Below, one piece after another: positions 26,495-35,227 of a DNA stretch of 64,000 bases. Made by a program: the position numbers and the translations under genes. Numbering within the stretch: position 1 is the stretch's first letter; the number at the start of each line of letters is the position of its first letter. Below the pieces are notes generated by a model, which was not told the DNA's origin, did not search any database, and saw nothing but the letters and a program-made list of their open reading frames with translations. Origin of the DNA: Pseudomonas mandelii (lineage in GTDB: Bacteria; Pseudomonadota; Gammaproteobacteria; Pseudomonadales; Pseudomonadaceae); the NCBI RefSeq assembly GCF_006438925.1, contig NZ_RCZA01000002.1:62001-126000 (forward strand), written 5' to 3'.

Positions 26495-27886
26495 TCAGAA
26501 CGCTTGAGGTCGATCCCGAGCGGTAGCCTGAAAAAACGCCCGGGCTCGCGGATCACAGGCATAGGCCACATTGATACGCTGCCAGTCACTGGCCTCTGCG
26601 GTGGGACTGAATGCCGTCGCAGAAGACAACAGGACTCCAAAGCGCTGGGCTTGTTTGCGCACCTGAGCGTAGTCGGACCTCCGCGATCGCGCCCAGATGA
26701 ACAAGCCACCGACGGGCTTGCCAAACACCTCCCACTCGGCGTCTTCAAGCACCTGCAACGCCGCCTCCCTGTCATTGCTCAAACGCTGGCGCTGGCGCTG
26801 GACCAGTTTGCGGTAGGCACCGCTGGCTAAAAGGCTTGCCAGCACCGACTCGCAAAACCGTGAAGCGCCCATGCTGCTGATCATCTTGACTTCGGCCAGC
26901 CGCGAAATAACCCCGGCGCCGGCCACTACAAAACCGACTCGCAACGAGCTGCTTAGGGTTTTGGAGTAGCTGCCGACGTAGATCACGTTGTCATCGATAC
27001 CCAACGCAGCGAGGCGCGTACCAGGGCCGCTGTGAAAATCCGCATAGACGTCGTCTTCGATCACCAGAAGGCCGTAGGTTTTGGCCAGTTGCAGAACCCG
27101 CTGCGCCACCGCCGGCGCCAGGCTGCTGCCAGTGGGATTGTGATAGAAGCTATTGATGAAGATCCCGCTGGGCCTGTACTTAACCAGCAGCGCCTCAAGC
27201 ACTTCAATGTCCGGCCCGCGCGGGGTACGCGGCACCTCGATCATACTGACCCCATGCAATCTGAGCAGGTCGAACAGCAAGGAATAACCGGGATTCTCCA
27301 CTACCACGCAATCACCTGGCTTGAACAAGGTCCGCACGATCAGGTCCAGCCCCTGACTGGCCCCCGCCGTTGTCAGGATCCGGCTTTCCTCCACCACGAT
27401 ATCCATATGTTTCAGGCGTTTGTGGATCTGCTGGCGCAAGGCTGGCAGGCCCAGCGGTGTGCTGTAGTTGAACAGGCCGGCCATATCGGTGCGGCTGACC
27501 TGACGGATCGCGTAGCTCAGGTCGTCAGTTTCACGCCAGCTCTCGGGCAGTCCGCCACACCCCAGTTTGAGCTCGCCCGAGGTGCCGCCCTGCTTCACTT
27601 CTGCCCCCTCAAACCAGCGGCAATCCTGTTGCCCCTGAGCGGCCAGCGCTGGCATGGCGACAATGAAACCAGCGCCATGACGCGACGCCAGCACCCCTTG
27701 AGCCACCAGACGCTCACAGGCCTCAGCGACGCTGGACTGACTGAGCAAATTGATCCGGGCGATTTGCCGCACGGAAGGCAAACGCGTCCCCGGCGGCACC
27801 TCGCCACGGCGAAGCCAGCAGGCTAGCGCATCAACGATTTGCTGTACGACCGGCACCATTGCCTGTCGATCGATTCTCAACTCCAT
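26495..27886 (-). CDS. MocR/PdxR-type regulator (GntR domain fused to aminotransferase)
   Basis: A 463-residue fusion of a GntR winged helix (about 10-75, with LPSVRQIARINLLSQSSVAEACERL, split) and a fold-type I aminotransferase domain. The PLP-binding Lys lies in SYSKTLSSSLRVGF. Proteins of this type are usually transcription regulators that sense PLP or an amino acid rather than working enzymes. The ATG at 27886 is chosen; a TTG two codons upstream sits closer to the AGGAG site and is possible. It is transcribed away from the SDR gene region and is monocistronic. The target may be itself or a nearby gene. I see no obvious partner. Confidence 0.88.
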   Translation of the reverse strand: MELRIDRQAMVPVVQQIVDALACWLRRGEVPPGTRLPSVRQIARINLLSQSSVAEACERLVAQGVLASRHGAGFIVAMPALAAQGQQDCRWFEGAEVKQGGTSGELKLGCGGLPESWRETDDLSYAIRQVSRTDMAGLFNYSTPLGLPALRQQIHKRLKHMDIVVEESRILTTAGASQGLDLIVRTLFKPGDCVVVENPGYSLLFDLLRLHGVSMIEVPRTPRGPDIEVLEALLVKYRPSGIFINSFYHNPTGSSLAPAVAQRVLQLAKTYGLLVIEDDVYADFHSGPGTRLAALGIDDNVIYVGSYSKTLSSSLRVGFVVAGAGVISRLAEVKMISSMGASRFCESVLASLLASGAYRKLVQRQRQRLSNDREAALQVLEDAEWEVFGKPVGGLFIWARSRRSDYAQVRKQAQRFGVLLSSATAFSPTAEASDWQRINVAYACDPRARAFFQATARDRPQAF

Positions 27887-28020
27887 GAGCAAGCAAACTC
27901 CTGTCCGTTTTGCGGGAAACAGTTAATCACAAGAGCGGTCGATCAGCTGTGCGACAACGCCGCCAAAACCTTCGGTTCTAACCATTTGAAACACATTGGC
28001 CGACCCTTTTAGGGAACCGA

Positions 28021-28050
28021 AAAAAAACCCGCACAAATGCGGGTTTTTTT
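28021..28050. terminator. Bidirectional terminator after the SDR gene
   Basis: AAAAAAACCCGCA-CAAA-TGCGGGTTTTTTT: seven-base stem with A and T runs on both sides, lying just past the stop of the minus-strand SDR gene (28072). Confidence 0.9.
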
Positions 28051-28071
28051 CCTACGTTGCAGTGCCTGGTT

Positions 28072-28833
28072 TCAGAACGCCGTAACGCCACCGTCCACCG
28101 CCAGTGAATGCCCCGTGGTGAACGCTGCGCCGTCGCTGCACAGGTACAGCACCGCACTGGCAATTTCCTCGACCTTGCCGATGCGCCCGACGGGGTGCAT
28201 GGCATTGGCGAACTCGCCTTTCTTCGGGTCAGCTTCATAGGCACGGCGGAACATGTCGGTGTCGATCACTGCCGGACACACCGCGTTCACCCGAATCTTT
28301 TTCTTGGCGTATTCGATGGCCGCCGATTTGGTCAGGCCGATCACCGCATGTTTCGACGCCGCGTAAATACTCATCTTCGGCGCAGCCCCGAGGCCGGCTA
28401 CCGATGCGGTGTTGACGATTGCACCGCCGCCCTGAGCCAGCAGTAATGGCAACTGGTACTTCATGCACAACCAGACGCCTTTGACGTTGACGCCCATGAT
28501 CGCGTCGAACTCATCGACCGTGCCTTCGGCCAGTTTGCCTTTCTCGATCTCGATGCCGGCATTGTTGAAGGCATAGTCGAGACGGCCGTAGATTTTGACC
28601 ACCTCGTCCATCAGATTTTTTACATCGCTTTCCAGCGTGACGTTGCAGCGCACGAAGGTGGCTTCACCGCCAGCGGTACGAATCAGCTCTACCGTGCCCT
28701 CGCCACCCGCCGCGTCCAGATCGGCCACTACCACTTTCAAGCCTTCAGCAGCGAATGCCTGGGCGGTCGCGCGGCCAATGCCATTGGCGGCGCCCGTTAC
28801 AACGGCGACCTGGCCAGAAAACGTCATGCTCAT
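28072..28833 (-). CDS. Short-chain dehydrogenase/reductase
   Basis: A 253-residue classical SDR: cofactor loop TGAANGIG (13-20), NNAG (90-93), catalytic S144, Y157 and K161 (YAASK). An acidic residue after the second beta strand (VVADLD) favours NAD over NADP. The C-terminal VDGG motif is present. It oxidises or reduces an alcohol/ketone of unknown identity. The ATG at 28833 has GAGGA seven bases upstream; the longer frame to 28887 is not supported. It is divergent from the MDR oxidoreductase gene at 29069, with a perfect inverted repeat between them. Confidence 0.92.
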   Translation of the reverse strand: MSMTFSGQVAVVTGAANGIGRATAQAFAAEGLKVVVADLDAAGGEGTVELIRTAGGEATFVRCNVTLESDVKNLMDEVVKIYGRLDYAFNNAGIEIEKGKLAEGTVDEFDAIMGVNVKGVWLCMKYQLPLLLAQGGGAIVNTASVAGLGAAPKMSIYAASKHAVIGLTKSAAIEYAKKKIRVNAVCPAVIDTDMFRRAYEADPKKGEFANAMHPVGRIGKVEEIASAVLYLCSDGAAFTTGHSLAVDGGVTAF

Positions 28834-28941
28834 TGTTATGTCCTCGAAGAGAAGATGCGGGGGATCGCGTGTTCGCAATCTAGCCACAAGGGCCTGCGGC
28901 GCGGCAGCACTATCAGAAGGCCGGTTGGTCGCCCATGAGTG

Positions 28942-28975
28942 GCAGTGATAAAACCGCCGGTTCGACTATCACTGC
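28942..28975. promoter_or_regulatory. Inverted repeat, candidate operator between SDR and MDR genes
   Basis: Perfect nine-base arms GCAGTGATA (28942-28950) and TATCACTGC (28967-28975), spaced by 16 bases, centred 125 bases from the SDR start and 110 from the MDR start. The length and position fit an operator for a dimeric regulator acting on both genes. No regulator gene adjoins, so its owner is unknown. It could instead be a fold-back element. Confidence 0.45.
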
Positions 28976-29068
28976 ACTGGATCGATATGCATTCGCCGCA
29001 TCAGCCAAACTTGCGGCATCGATCATGAAGGTCTATCAACAAGTCTTCATTCATCTTGAGTGCCTGTC

Positions 29069-30073
29069 ATGACTACCCAGACCAATCGCCAGTTCCTGCT
29101 CGCCAAACGTCCGGTGGGCGCGGCGACCCGCGAGACCTTCACCTATCAAGAAGTACCGGTCGGCGAACCGGCTGCGGGTCAGATCCTGGTAAAAAACGAA
29201 TACCTGTCCCTGGACCCGGCCATGCGTGGCTGGATGAACGAGGGCAAGTCCTACATCCCGCCGGTCGGTATCGGCGAAGTGATGCGCGCATTGGGCGTAG
29301 GCAAAGTCGTTGCCTCGAATAATCCGGGCTTCGCGGTCGGGGACCACGTTAATGGTGCCCTGGGTGTGCAGGATTACTTCCTCGGCGAGCCACGAGGTTT
29401 CTACAAGGTCGATCCGAAACTGGCGCCTCTGCCGCGCTATCTGTCGGCGCTGGGCATGACCGGGATGACCGCCTATTTCGCCCTGCTCGATGTCGGCGCG
29501 CCAAAGGCTGGCGACACCGTGGTGCTGTCGGGCGCGGCCGGTGCAGTGGGCAGCATTGCCGGGCAGATCGCCAAGATCAAAGGTTGCCGGGTAGTCGGCA
29601 TTGCCGGGGGCGCAGATAAGTGTCAGTTCCTGATCGACGAACTGGGTTTTGACGGTGCCATCGATTACAAAAACGAAGACGTCCTGGCCGGCCTCAAGCG
29701 CGAGTGTCCGAAAGGCGTCGATGTGTATTTCGATAACGTCGGCGGCGATATCCTCGACGCGGTGTTGAGTCGTCTGGCCATGAGGGCGCGGGTGGTGATC
29801 TGCGGCGCCATCAGTCAGTACAACAACAAGGAAGCGGTCAAAGGCCCGGCCAACTACCTGTCGTTGCTGGTCAACCGCGCGCGGATGGAAGGTTTTGTGG
29901 TGATGGACTATGCCGCGCAGTTCGCCGCCGCCGGGCAGGAAATGGCCGGCTGGATGGCCAAGGGGCAGCTCAAGAGCAAGGAAGATATTGTTGAAGGACT
30001 GGAGACGTTCCCGGAGACGCTGATGAAATTGTTCAGCGGCGAGAATTTCGGGAAGTTGGTGTTGAAGGTTTAA
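29069..30073 (+). CDS. NADP-dependent medium-chain oxidoreductase (curcumin-reductase/leukotriene-reductase type)
   Basis: A 334-residue MDR protein: N-terminal catalytic domain, then the Rossmann part with VVLSGAAGAVGSIAGQIAK (about 151-169, cofactor loop GAAGAVGS at 155-162). The motif LDPAMRGWMN is typical of the PGR/CurA group, which reduces the double bond of enones with NADPH. There are no zinc-site Cys. The ATG at 29069 is used; a GTG three codons upstream is possible, and the ribosome-binding site is weak (TTGAG). It is divergent from the SDR gene. The two may act on related carbonyl compounds, but that is inference. Confidence 0.9.
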   Translation: MTTQTNRQFLLAKRPVGAATRETFTYQEVPVGEPAAGQILVKNEYLSLDPAMRGWMNEGKSYIPPVGIGEVMRALGVGKVVASNNPGFAVGDHVNGALGVQDYFLGEPRGFYKVDPKLAPLPRYLSALGMTGMTAYFALLDVGAPKAGDTVVLSGAAGAVGSIAGQIAKIKGCRVVGIAGGADKCQFLIDELGFDGAIDYKNEDVLAGLKRECPKGVDVYFDNVGGDILDAVLSRLAMRARVVICGAISQYNNKEAVKGPANYLSLLVNRARMEGFVVMDYAAQFAAAGQEMAGWMAKGQLKSKEDIVEGLETFPETLMKLFSGENFGKLVLKV

Positions 30074-30102
30074 CCCGATATTTGAAATGACCACAAAACC
30101 AA

Positions 30103-30193
30103 TGTGGGAGCGAGCCTGCTCGCGAAAGCGGTGTATCAGTCAACATTGATGTCGGCTGAAACTCCGTCTTCGCGAGCAGGCTCGCTCCCACAT
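30103..30193. repeat. REPIN, class A
   Basis: Inverted pair of GTGGGAGCGAGCCTGCTCGC arms, 91 bases overall, with the internal sequence (GCGGTGT, CAACATTGATGTCG) also shared by the copies at 52111 and 63333. It lies between the convergent MDR and pyrF genes. Confidence 0.9.
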
Positions 30194-30212
30194 TTGAATT
30201 TTCAGTGTTTGA

Positions 30213-30911
30213 TCAGGCCAGTTCGGCGACTACGGCTGCCAAAGCCTTGGCCGGATCCGCCGCCTGGCTGATCGGACGGCCGATCACCAGATAATCGGAA
30301 CCGGCATCCAGCGCCTGACGCGGCGTCAGAATGCGGCGCTGGTCGTCCTGGGCGCTTCCCGCTGGACGAATCCCCGGAGTGACCAGTTGCAGCGACGGGT
30401 GCGCCGATTTCAGGGCATGGGCTTCCAGGGCCGAGCACACCAGACCGTCCATCCCGGCTTTTTCCGCCAACGCGGCCAGGCGCAACACTTGCTCCTGCGG
30501 CTCGATATCCAGACCGATACCTGCCAGGTCTTCACGCTCCATGCTGGTCAGCACGGTCACGCCGATCAGCAGTGGTTTCGGACCGGTGCGCTGGTCAAGC
30601 ACTTCGCGGCACGCGGCCATCATGCGCAAACCACCGGAGCAGTGCACATTGACCATCCACACGCCCATCTCCGCAGCCGCCTTGACGGCCATGGCGGTGG
30701 TGTTCGGGATGTCATGGAACTTGAGGTCCAGGAACACTTCGAACCCTTTGTCACGCAGGGTGCCAACGATTTCCGAAGCGCAGCTGGTGAACAGTTCTTT
30801 ACCGACTTTGACCCGGCACAGCTTCGGGTCCAACTGATCGGCCAGCTTCAGTGCGGCGTCACGGGTGGGGAAATCCAGGGCGACGATGATAGGAGTCTGG
30901 CAGGCGGACAT
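30213..30911 (-). CDS. pyrF: Orotidine 5'-phosphate decarboxylase
   Basis: Encodes 232 residues, the size expected for PyrF, which makes UMP in the last step of pyrimidine synthesis. The active-site signature is [12 protein letters not shown], with D62, K64 and D67 forming the charged cluster. GVTVLTSM and TPGIRP are further family motifs. The ATG at 30911 opens exactly onto the conserved [15 protein letters not shown]; the longer frame up to 31007 has no family similarity. It is monocistronic. Confidence 0.97.
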   Translation of the reverse strand: MSACQTPIIVALDFPTRDAALKLADQLDPKLCRVKVGKELFTSCASEIVGTLRDKGFEVFLDLKFHDIPNTTAMAVKAAAEMGVWMVNVHCSGGLRMMAACREVLDQRTGPKPLLIGVTVLTSMEREDLAGIGLDIEPQEQVLRLAALAEKAGMDGLVCSALEAHALKSAHPSLQLVTPGIRPAGSAQDDQRRILTPRQALDAGSDYLVIGRPISQAADPAKALAAVVAELA

Positions 30912-31192
30912 GAGTGGGCTCTCAGGCAGGTCGAAATCGGCGCGCATTGTAGCGGAACCAGCGCCTCTGCGGGACCCGATGATCGGTAATTCGTCGAGGC
31001 GGCTCAAGCAAGACTAGCCCTTGCACCCATTGTGTCGAGTCAGATACACACATGACACGCCTGCAACACCCTTCAACGTTACCTTCGGCAGCCGCAACAC
31101 GTCCTTACAGCACTTCCCGCCTCCGGGCCGGTCGCCTATGCTGAAACCACAACCTCGCAGCCCATCTTTGTGGTTGGCAGCCTACCTGGCAG

Positions 31193-31963
31193 ATGAACGC
31201 ACGCATGCACAACCTCCACGCACCTGTGAACGACGATCAAAAAGCGCCCGGCGACGACAAACGCTGGAGCATTCGCGCCCTGATCGTCGACGATGACGTC
31301 CCGATCCGCGAACTGATGATCGACTATCTGGCCCGGTTCAACATTCACGCCAGCGGCGTCACCGATGGCGCCGCGATGCGCCTGGCGCTGCAAGCGGAGC
31401 ATTTCGACGTGGTGGTGCTCGACCTGATGCTGCCCGGCGAGGACGGTTTGTCACTGTGCCGCTGGCTACGCACCGAATCGGACATCCCGATTCTGATGCT
31501 CACTGCCCGCTGCGAACCCACCGACCGGATCATCGGCCTGGAACTGGGCGCCGACGACTACATGGCCAAGCCGTTCGAACCGCGAGAATTGGTGGCGCGC
31601 ATCCAGACGATCCTGCGCCGGGTACGCGACGATCGCACCGAACAACGGGCAAACATCCGTTTCGACAACTGGCGCCTGAACAGCGTGCTGCGTCAGTTGA
31701 TCGCTGCCGACGGCCTGGTGGTGCCGCTGTCCAACGCCGAGTTCCGTTTGCTCTGGGTGTTCATCGAACGTCCGCGCCGGGTACTCAGCCGCGAACAACT
31801 GCTGGATGCCGCTCGCGGTCGCTCGATCGAAGCCTTTGATCGCAGCATCGACTTGCTGGTCTCGCGCCTGCGCCAGAAACTCGGTGACGACCCGAAAGCC
31901 CCGCAACTGATCAAAACCGTTCGCGGTGAGGGTTATCTGTTCGACGCCAGAGACATCGGCTGA
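31193..31963 (+). CDS. OmpR-family response regulator
   Basis: A 256-residue regulator with a receiver domain after a 25-residue polar leader. D33-D35 form the acidic patch, D77 (VLDLML) is the phosphoacceptor, and the conserved Thr and Lys (LTA, AKPFEP) are in place. A C-terminal winged helix of the OmpR/PhoB class follows. The start at 31193 (MNARMHNLH) could instead be the ATG four codons later. The stop overlaps the kinase start (ATGA-type, both at 31963), so the two form an operon. The signal and targets are not known from sequence. By overall layout it resembles the RstA type. Confidence 0.92.
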   Translation: MNARMHNLHAPVNDDQKAPGDDKRWSIRALIVDDDVPIRELMIDYLARFNIHASGVTDGAAMRLALQAEHFDVVVLDLMLPGEDGLSLCRWLRTESDIPILMLTARCEPTDRIIGLELGADDYMAKPFEPRELVARIQTILRRVRDDRTEQRANIRFDNWRLNSVLRQLIAADGLVVPLSNAEFRLLWVFIERPRRVLSREQLLDAARGRSIEAFDRSIDLLVSRLRQKLGDDPKAPQLIKTVRGEGYLFDARDIG

Positions 31964-33012
31964 TGCGTGCGCGCTTCGATACGCTCTTCGGCCGCCTGTT
32001 TGGCATGCTGTTGGTGGCGATCATCCTGGCGCACTTGTTGGCGTTTTTCTGGTTTCACTATTACGGCCCGCCGCCGCCCCCTCCGCCGCCGGGGTTTTCC
32101 GAAAACTTCGATGGACAGCGCCCGCCGATGGACCCGCGCTTCGGAAATCGGCCACCGCGGCCGTGGTTCGGCGGCCCCTTGGTGCCGCTGACTTTTCAGC
32201 TGGTCTCGCTGATCATCGCCGCCTGGTACGGTGCCAAACTGCTGAGCCGGCCGATCCAGCGCCTGAGCGATGCTGCCGAGCGACTGAGCGAAAACCTCGA
32301 CAGCCCGCCTCTGGATGAGTCCGGCCCACGGGAAGCACGGCGAGCGGCACACACCTTCAACAAGATGCAGCAACGCATTCGTGAACAAGTGCAGCAACGC
32401 TCGCGGATGCTTGGCGCCGTCTCCCACGACCTGCGCACGCCGCTGTCGCGGCTCAAGCTGCGACTGGAGCAGATCGACGACAACAAACTGCAAGGCCAGA
32501 TGCGTCAGGATCTGGACGACATGATTGGCATGCTCGACGCCACGCTCACCTACCTTCACGAGCAGCGCACCAGTGAGGCCCTGCAATGGATGGACGTGCA
32601 GGCGCTGGTCGAATCCCTGAGTGAAAACGCCCAGGACCAGGGCGCCGATGTTCTGACCAGCGGCCACTGCGCACCGTTGCAAGTGCAGCCGATGGCCTTG
32701 CGCTCGTGCATCAACAACCTGCTGGACAATGCCCTGCGTTATGCCGGGCAGGCAATGATTACGCTCGAAGACACGCGCGAAACCCTGGTGATCCGGGTCA
32801 TCGACCAAGGGCCGGGTATTGCGGCGGATAAACGTGAAGCCGTGTTCGAGCCATTCTTTCGTCTGGAAGGATCGCGCAACCGCAACTCCGGTGGCGTCGG
32901 ACTGGGCATGACCATCGCCCGCGAGGCGGCCCAACGCCTGGGTGGGCAGTTGAGCCTGGAAGAAACCCCCGGTGGTGGCCTGACAGCAGTGATTCGCCTG
33001 CCCCGAGCCTGA
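31963..33012 (+). CDS. Sensor histidine kinase with proline-rich periplasmic loop
   Basis: A 349-residue kinase: first transmembrane helix (LFGMLLVAIILAHLLAFFWF), a short periplasmic loop of about 40 residues with eight consecutive prolines and many Arg, Phe and Gly, second helix (FQLVSLIIAAWYGAKLL), HAMP, and dimerisation domain with H155 in AVSHDLRTPLSRL. The ATPase domain carries the N box (NNLLDNALRYA), G1 DQGPGIA and G2 GGVGLGMTIA. All catalytic motifs look intact. It is translationally coupled to the response regulator. The polyproline loop is unusual for a sensor and gives no hint of ligand. Confidence 0.93.
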   Translation: MRARFDTLFGRLFGMLLVAIILAHLLAFFWFHYYGPPPPPPPPGFSENFDGQRPPMDPRFGNRPPRPWFGGPLVPLTFQLVSLIIAAWYGAKLLSRPIQRLSDAAERLSENLDSPPLDESGPREARRAAHTFNKMQQRIREQVQQRSRMLGAVSHDLRTPLSRLKLRLEQIDDNKLQGQMRQDLDDMIGMLDATLTYLHEQRTSEALQWMDVQALVESLSENAQDQGADVLTSGHCAPLQVQPMALRSCINNLLDNALRYAGQAMITLEDTRETLVIRVIDQGPGIAADKREAVFEPFFRLEGSRNRNSGGVGLGMTIAREAAQRLGGQLSLEETPGGGLTAVIRLPRA

Positions 33013-33125
33013 TTACCCGCTCTGTGTACCGCTCGGTACAAACCCCATATACCCACGACAACTTGCCCCTTGAGGCTGCATAAGCCGGTGCACCCACCGG
33101 TTATCCATTCCAAGGAGTGAGCGCA

Positions 33126-33974
33126 ATGATCGGTAGCGTCAGCAGTTATACGAGCTATACCAGCATCAACAGCACCACCACCAGCACCGCCCGCAGCCAG
33201 CAATTTCAGAAAGAATTGCTCGCCAAACTCGACAGCAACAGCGACGGTGCGGTGGATCAGGATGAACTCAAGAGCGCCCTGTCGCAGAAAACCGACGACG
33301 GTCTGCTGGTCAGCCTGAGCAAGAATTTCGCCGACCTGGACAGCGACGAAAGCGGCAGCCTGAGCAGTGAAGAGATGGCCGCGATGGCCCCTGCGCCGCC
33401 ACCGCCGCGGGACCAGGCACCGAACACCGAACTGGCTGACGCGCTTATCAGCGCCCTGGATGCCGACGGGGACGGCGCCATCAGCAGCGATGAACTGAGC
33501 AACGGCTTGACCAGCGCCGGCAGCAGCGCCGACAGCACAGAAATCTTCTCGGCCCTGGACAAGAACGAAGACGGCTCCGTCAGCCAGGACGAACTCGCCG
33601 CCAGCCTCGCCCCTCCTCCGCCGCCACCTCAACAAGTGTCCAGCGAAGAACTGTTCAGCCAGCTCGATGCGGACAGCGACGGCAGTGTCAGCGCCACCGA
33701 ACTGACCAGCGCGTTGCAGACCAGCAGCACCTCATCGACCAACACCGACTCCAGCGCCGCGTTGCTCAAAGTGCTGGATAGCGACAGCAATGGCGGCATC
33801 AGCAGCGACGAGTTGAAAGCGGCGTTGCAAGCCGGCCGCGAGCGAAACACCGACAGCTCCACCGATCAGTCGAACGTGACAGAAGCCCTGAACAAAATGA
33901 TCGCCAACCTGAGCAAGCAGTACTCGCTCGACAATGTGGCGACCGTAGGCAAATACCTGAACGTCGCGACCTGA
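33126..33974 (+). CDS. Six-EF-hand calcium-binding protein (XopAW-like family)
   Basis: A 282-residue acidic protein with no signal peptide. Six EF-hand loops are visible at residues 36-47, 72-83, 112-123, 145-156, 181-192 and 218-229, for example DADGDGAISSDE. Most have the expected Asp/Asn/Ser at positions 1, 3 and 5 and Glu at 12, so they should bind calcium; the second (DSDESGSLSSEE) and sixth (DSDSNGGISSDE) are less canonical. Proline runs separate the pairs of hands (91-94, 163-168). Pseudomonads have proteins of this type that are auto-named after the Xanthomonas effector XopAW, but no type III secretion gene is near, so a calcium buffer or sensor is equally plausible. The ATG at 33126 follows AAGGAG; GTG at 33117 is an alternative. 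Confidence 0.85.
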   Translation: MIGSVSSYTSYTSINSTTTSTARSQQFQKELLAKLDSNSDGAVDQDELKSALSQKTDDGLLVSLSKNFADLDSDESGSLSSEEMAAMAPAPPPPRDQAPNTELADALISALDADGDGAISSDELSNGLTSAGSSADSTEIFSALDKNEDGSVSQDELAASLAPPPPPPQQVSSEELFSQLDADSDGSVSATELTSALQTSSTSSTNTDSSAALLKVLDSDSNGGISSDELKAALQAGRERNTDSSTDQSNVTEALNKMIANLSKQYSLDNVATVGKYLNVAT

Positions 33975-33984
33975 GTCAAAAGCA

Positions 33985-34072
33985 TCGCGAGCAGGCTCGC
34001 TCCCACAGTTGATCTGCATTGATCACATAATTTGTTATCGATACAAAATCAATGTGGGAGCGAGCTTGCTCC
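33985..34072. repeat. REPIN, class A, with a diverged right arm
   Basis: Left arm TCGCGAGCAGGCTCGCTCC (33985 on) and right arm GTGGGAGCGAGCTTGCTCCG (34053 on), inverted. The right arm has decayed past its tip. It lies between convergent genes. Confidence 0.8.
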
Positions 34073-34096
34073 GGGCGGCGTTCCGACGAAGAGGCC

Positions 34097-35158
34097 CTAA
34101 GCTCCAGGCCGGCGATCCTCAACCCGAGCCTGACTCTTGCTCCAGTCGTTCAGCAGGCTGTAGGCCACCGCCAACAACGTCGGGCCGATGAACAAGCCAA
34201 TAAACCCGAAGGCAATCAGCCCGCCAAACACCCCGAGCAGGACAATCACCAACGGCAAATTACCGCCCCGGCTAATCAGGTACGGTTTGAGCACGTTGTC
34301 GACGCCACTGATGATGAACATCCCCCAAATGCCGAGAAACACCGCCATCCCGTACTCGCCCTTCCAGGCCAGCCAGGCCGTGGCCGGAATCCACACCAGC
34401 GGCGGCCCCATCGGAATCAGGCTCAACAAAAACGTGACGATCCCCAGCACCAGCGCCCCGGGTACCCCGGCAATCAAAAACCCGATCAACGCCAGAACCG
34501 CCTGGGCCGCCGCCGTCCCGATCACGCCGTTCACCACCCGCTGCACCGTGCCCGCCACCAATTCAATGTAATACGTGGCACGGTCACCAATCAGACGTTC
34601 CAGCAACCCGTGGACAAACGCCGCCAGACGCGGCCCGTCACGGTAGAAAAAGAACACGAAGACGATACTCAACGTCAGCTCAAGAATCCCGCCGCCAATC
34701 TGCGCGCTGCGCGCCAGCAACCAATTGCCGACCTGACCCAGATAAGGTTTGACCGCCAGCATCATCGCCGCGCCCTGCTGATCGATGCTGTTCCAGACAC
34801 CCACCAGCCGCTCGCCCACCAAGGGAATACTGCCCAGCCAGATCGGCGCTTCCGGCAGCCCGTCGACCTGCACATCCTTGATGAACGCCGTGGCATCGCG
34901 TACATGGTCCGCGAGGTTGAACCCCAGCCAGACCAATGGCACTGCCACCAGCAACATCCAGCCCAGCGTCAGCAAAGCCGCCGCCAGCGATTCGCGACCA
35001 TTAAGCAAACGGGTCAGCAAACGCATCAGCGGCCAACTGGCAAATGCCAGCACCGCGCCCCAGAACAGCGCCGACCAGAACGGCGCCATCACCCAGAAGC
35101 TCGCGCCAAACAGCACCAGGAGCAGGATCTGCACCAACAGCCGATCGTTATTGATCAT
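34097..35158 (-). CDS. AI-2E-family transporter
   Basis: A 353-residue integral membrane protein of the AI-2E (YdiK/PerM) family. Eight hydrophobic helices are visible, in a two-plus-six layout, with a large soluble loop (about 75-145) and the conserved LSLIPMGPPLVWIPA and GLFIGPTLLAVA motifs. Family members have been proposed to move signalling molecules, sodium or small solutes, but the substrate is unclear for most. The name AI-2E does not imply quorum-signal transport here. The start is an ATG at 35158. It is monocistronic or follows the DUF4892 gene by only 69 bases across a hairpin. Confidence 0.88.
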   Translation of the reverse strand: MINNDRLLVQILLLVLFGASFWVMAPFWSALFWGAVLAFASWPLMRLLTRLLNGRESLAAALLTLGWMLLVAVPLVWLGFNLADHVRDATAFIKDVQVDGLPEAPIWLGSIPLVGERLVGVWNSIDQQGAAMMLAVKPYLGQVGNWLLARSAQIGGGILELTLSIVFVFFFYRDGPRLAAFVHGLLERLIGDRATYYIELVAGTVQRVVNGVIGTAAAQAVLALIGFLIAGVPGALVLGIVTFLLSLIPMGPPLVWIPATAWLAWKGEYGMAVFLGIWGMFIISGVDNVLKPYLISRGGNLPLVIVLLGVFGGLIAFGFIGLFIGPTLLAVAYSLLNDWSKSQARVEDRRPGA

Positions 35159-35192
35159 CTAAATCTCGAAAAAAGTCAGTCCGCAAAAGAGT

Positions 35193-35219
35193 AGGCGAAC
35201 GCAGCGTGTACGTTCGCCT
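35193..35219 (-). terminator. Hairpin between DUF4892 and transporter genes
   Basis: Nine-base arms AGGCGAACG / CGTTCGCCT around a nine-base loop. On the minus strand it is followed by ACTCTTTTG, a poor T-run. It could end the DUF4892 transcript. Confidence 0.45.
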
Positions 35220-35227
35220 GATAAAGC

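Noticed and set aside
33126..33974. Type III secretion effector
   Set aside because: The family name comes from a Xanthomonas effector, but no type III secretion genes, chaperone or hrp box are visible in the window; only calcium binding is supported.
34097..35158. Autoinducer-2 exporter
   Set aside because: The family name is historical; no luxS or lsr genes are near and the substrate is not deducible from sequence.
34052..35194. A 380-codon plus-strand open frame rich in His, Gln and Pro
   Set aside because: Antisense to the AI-2E transporter. The composition is that of a reversed membrane-protein gene.
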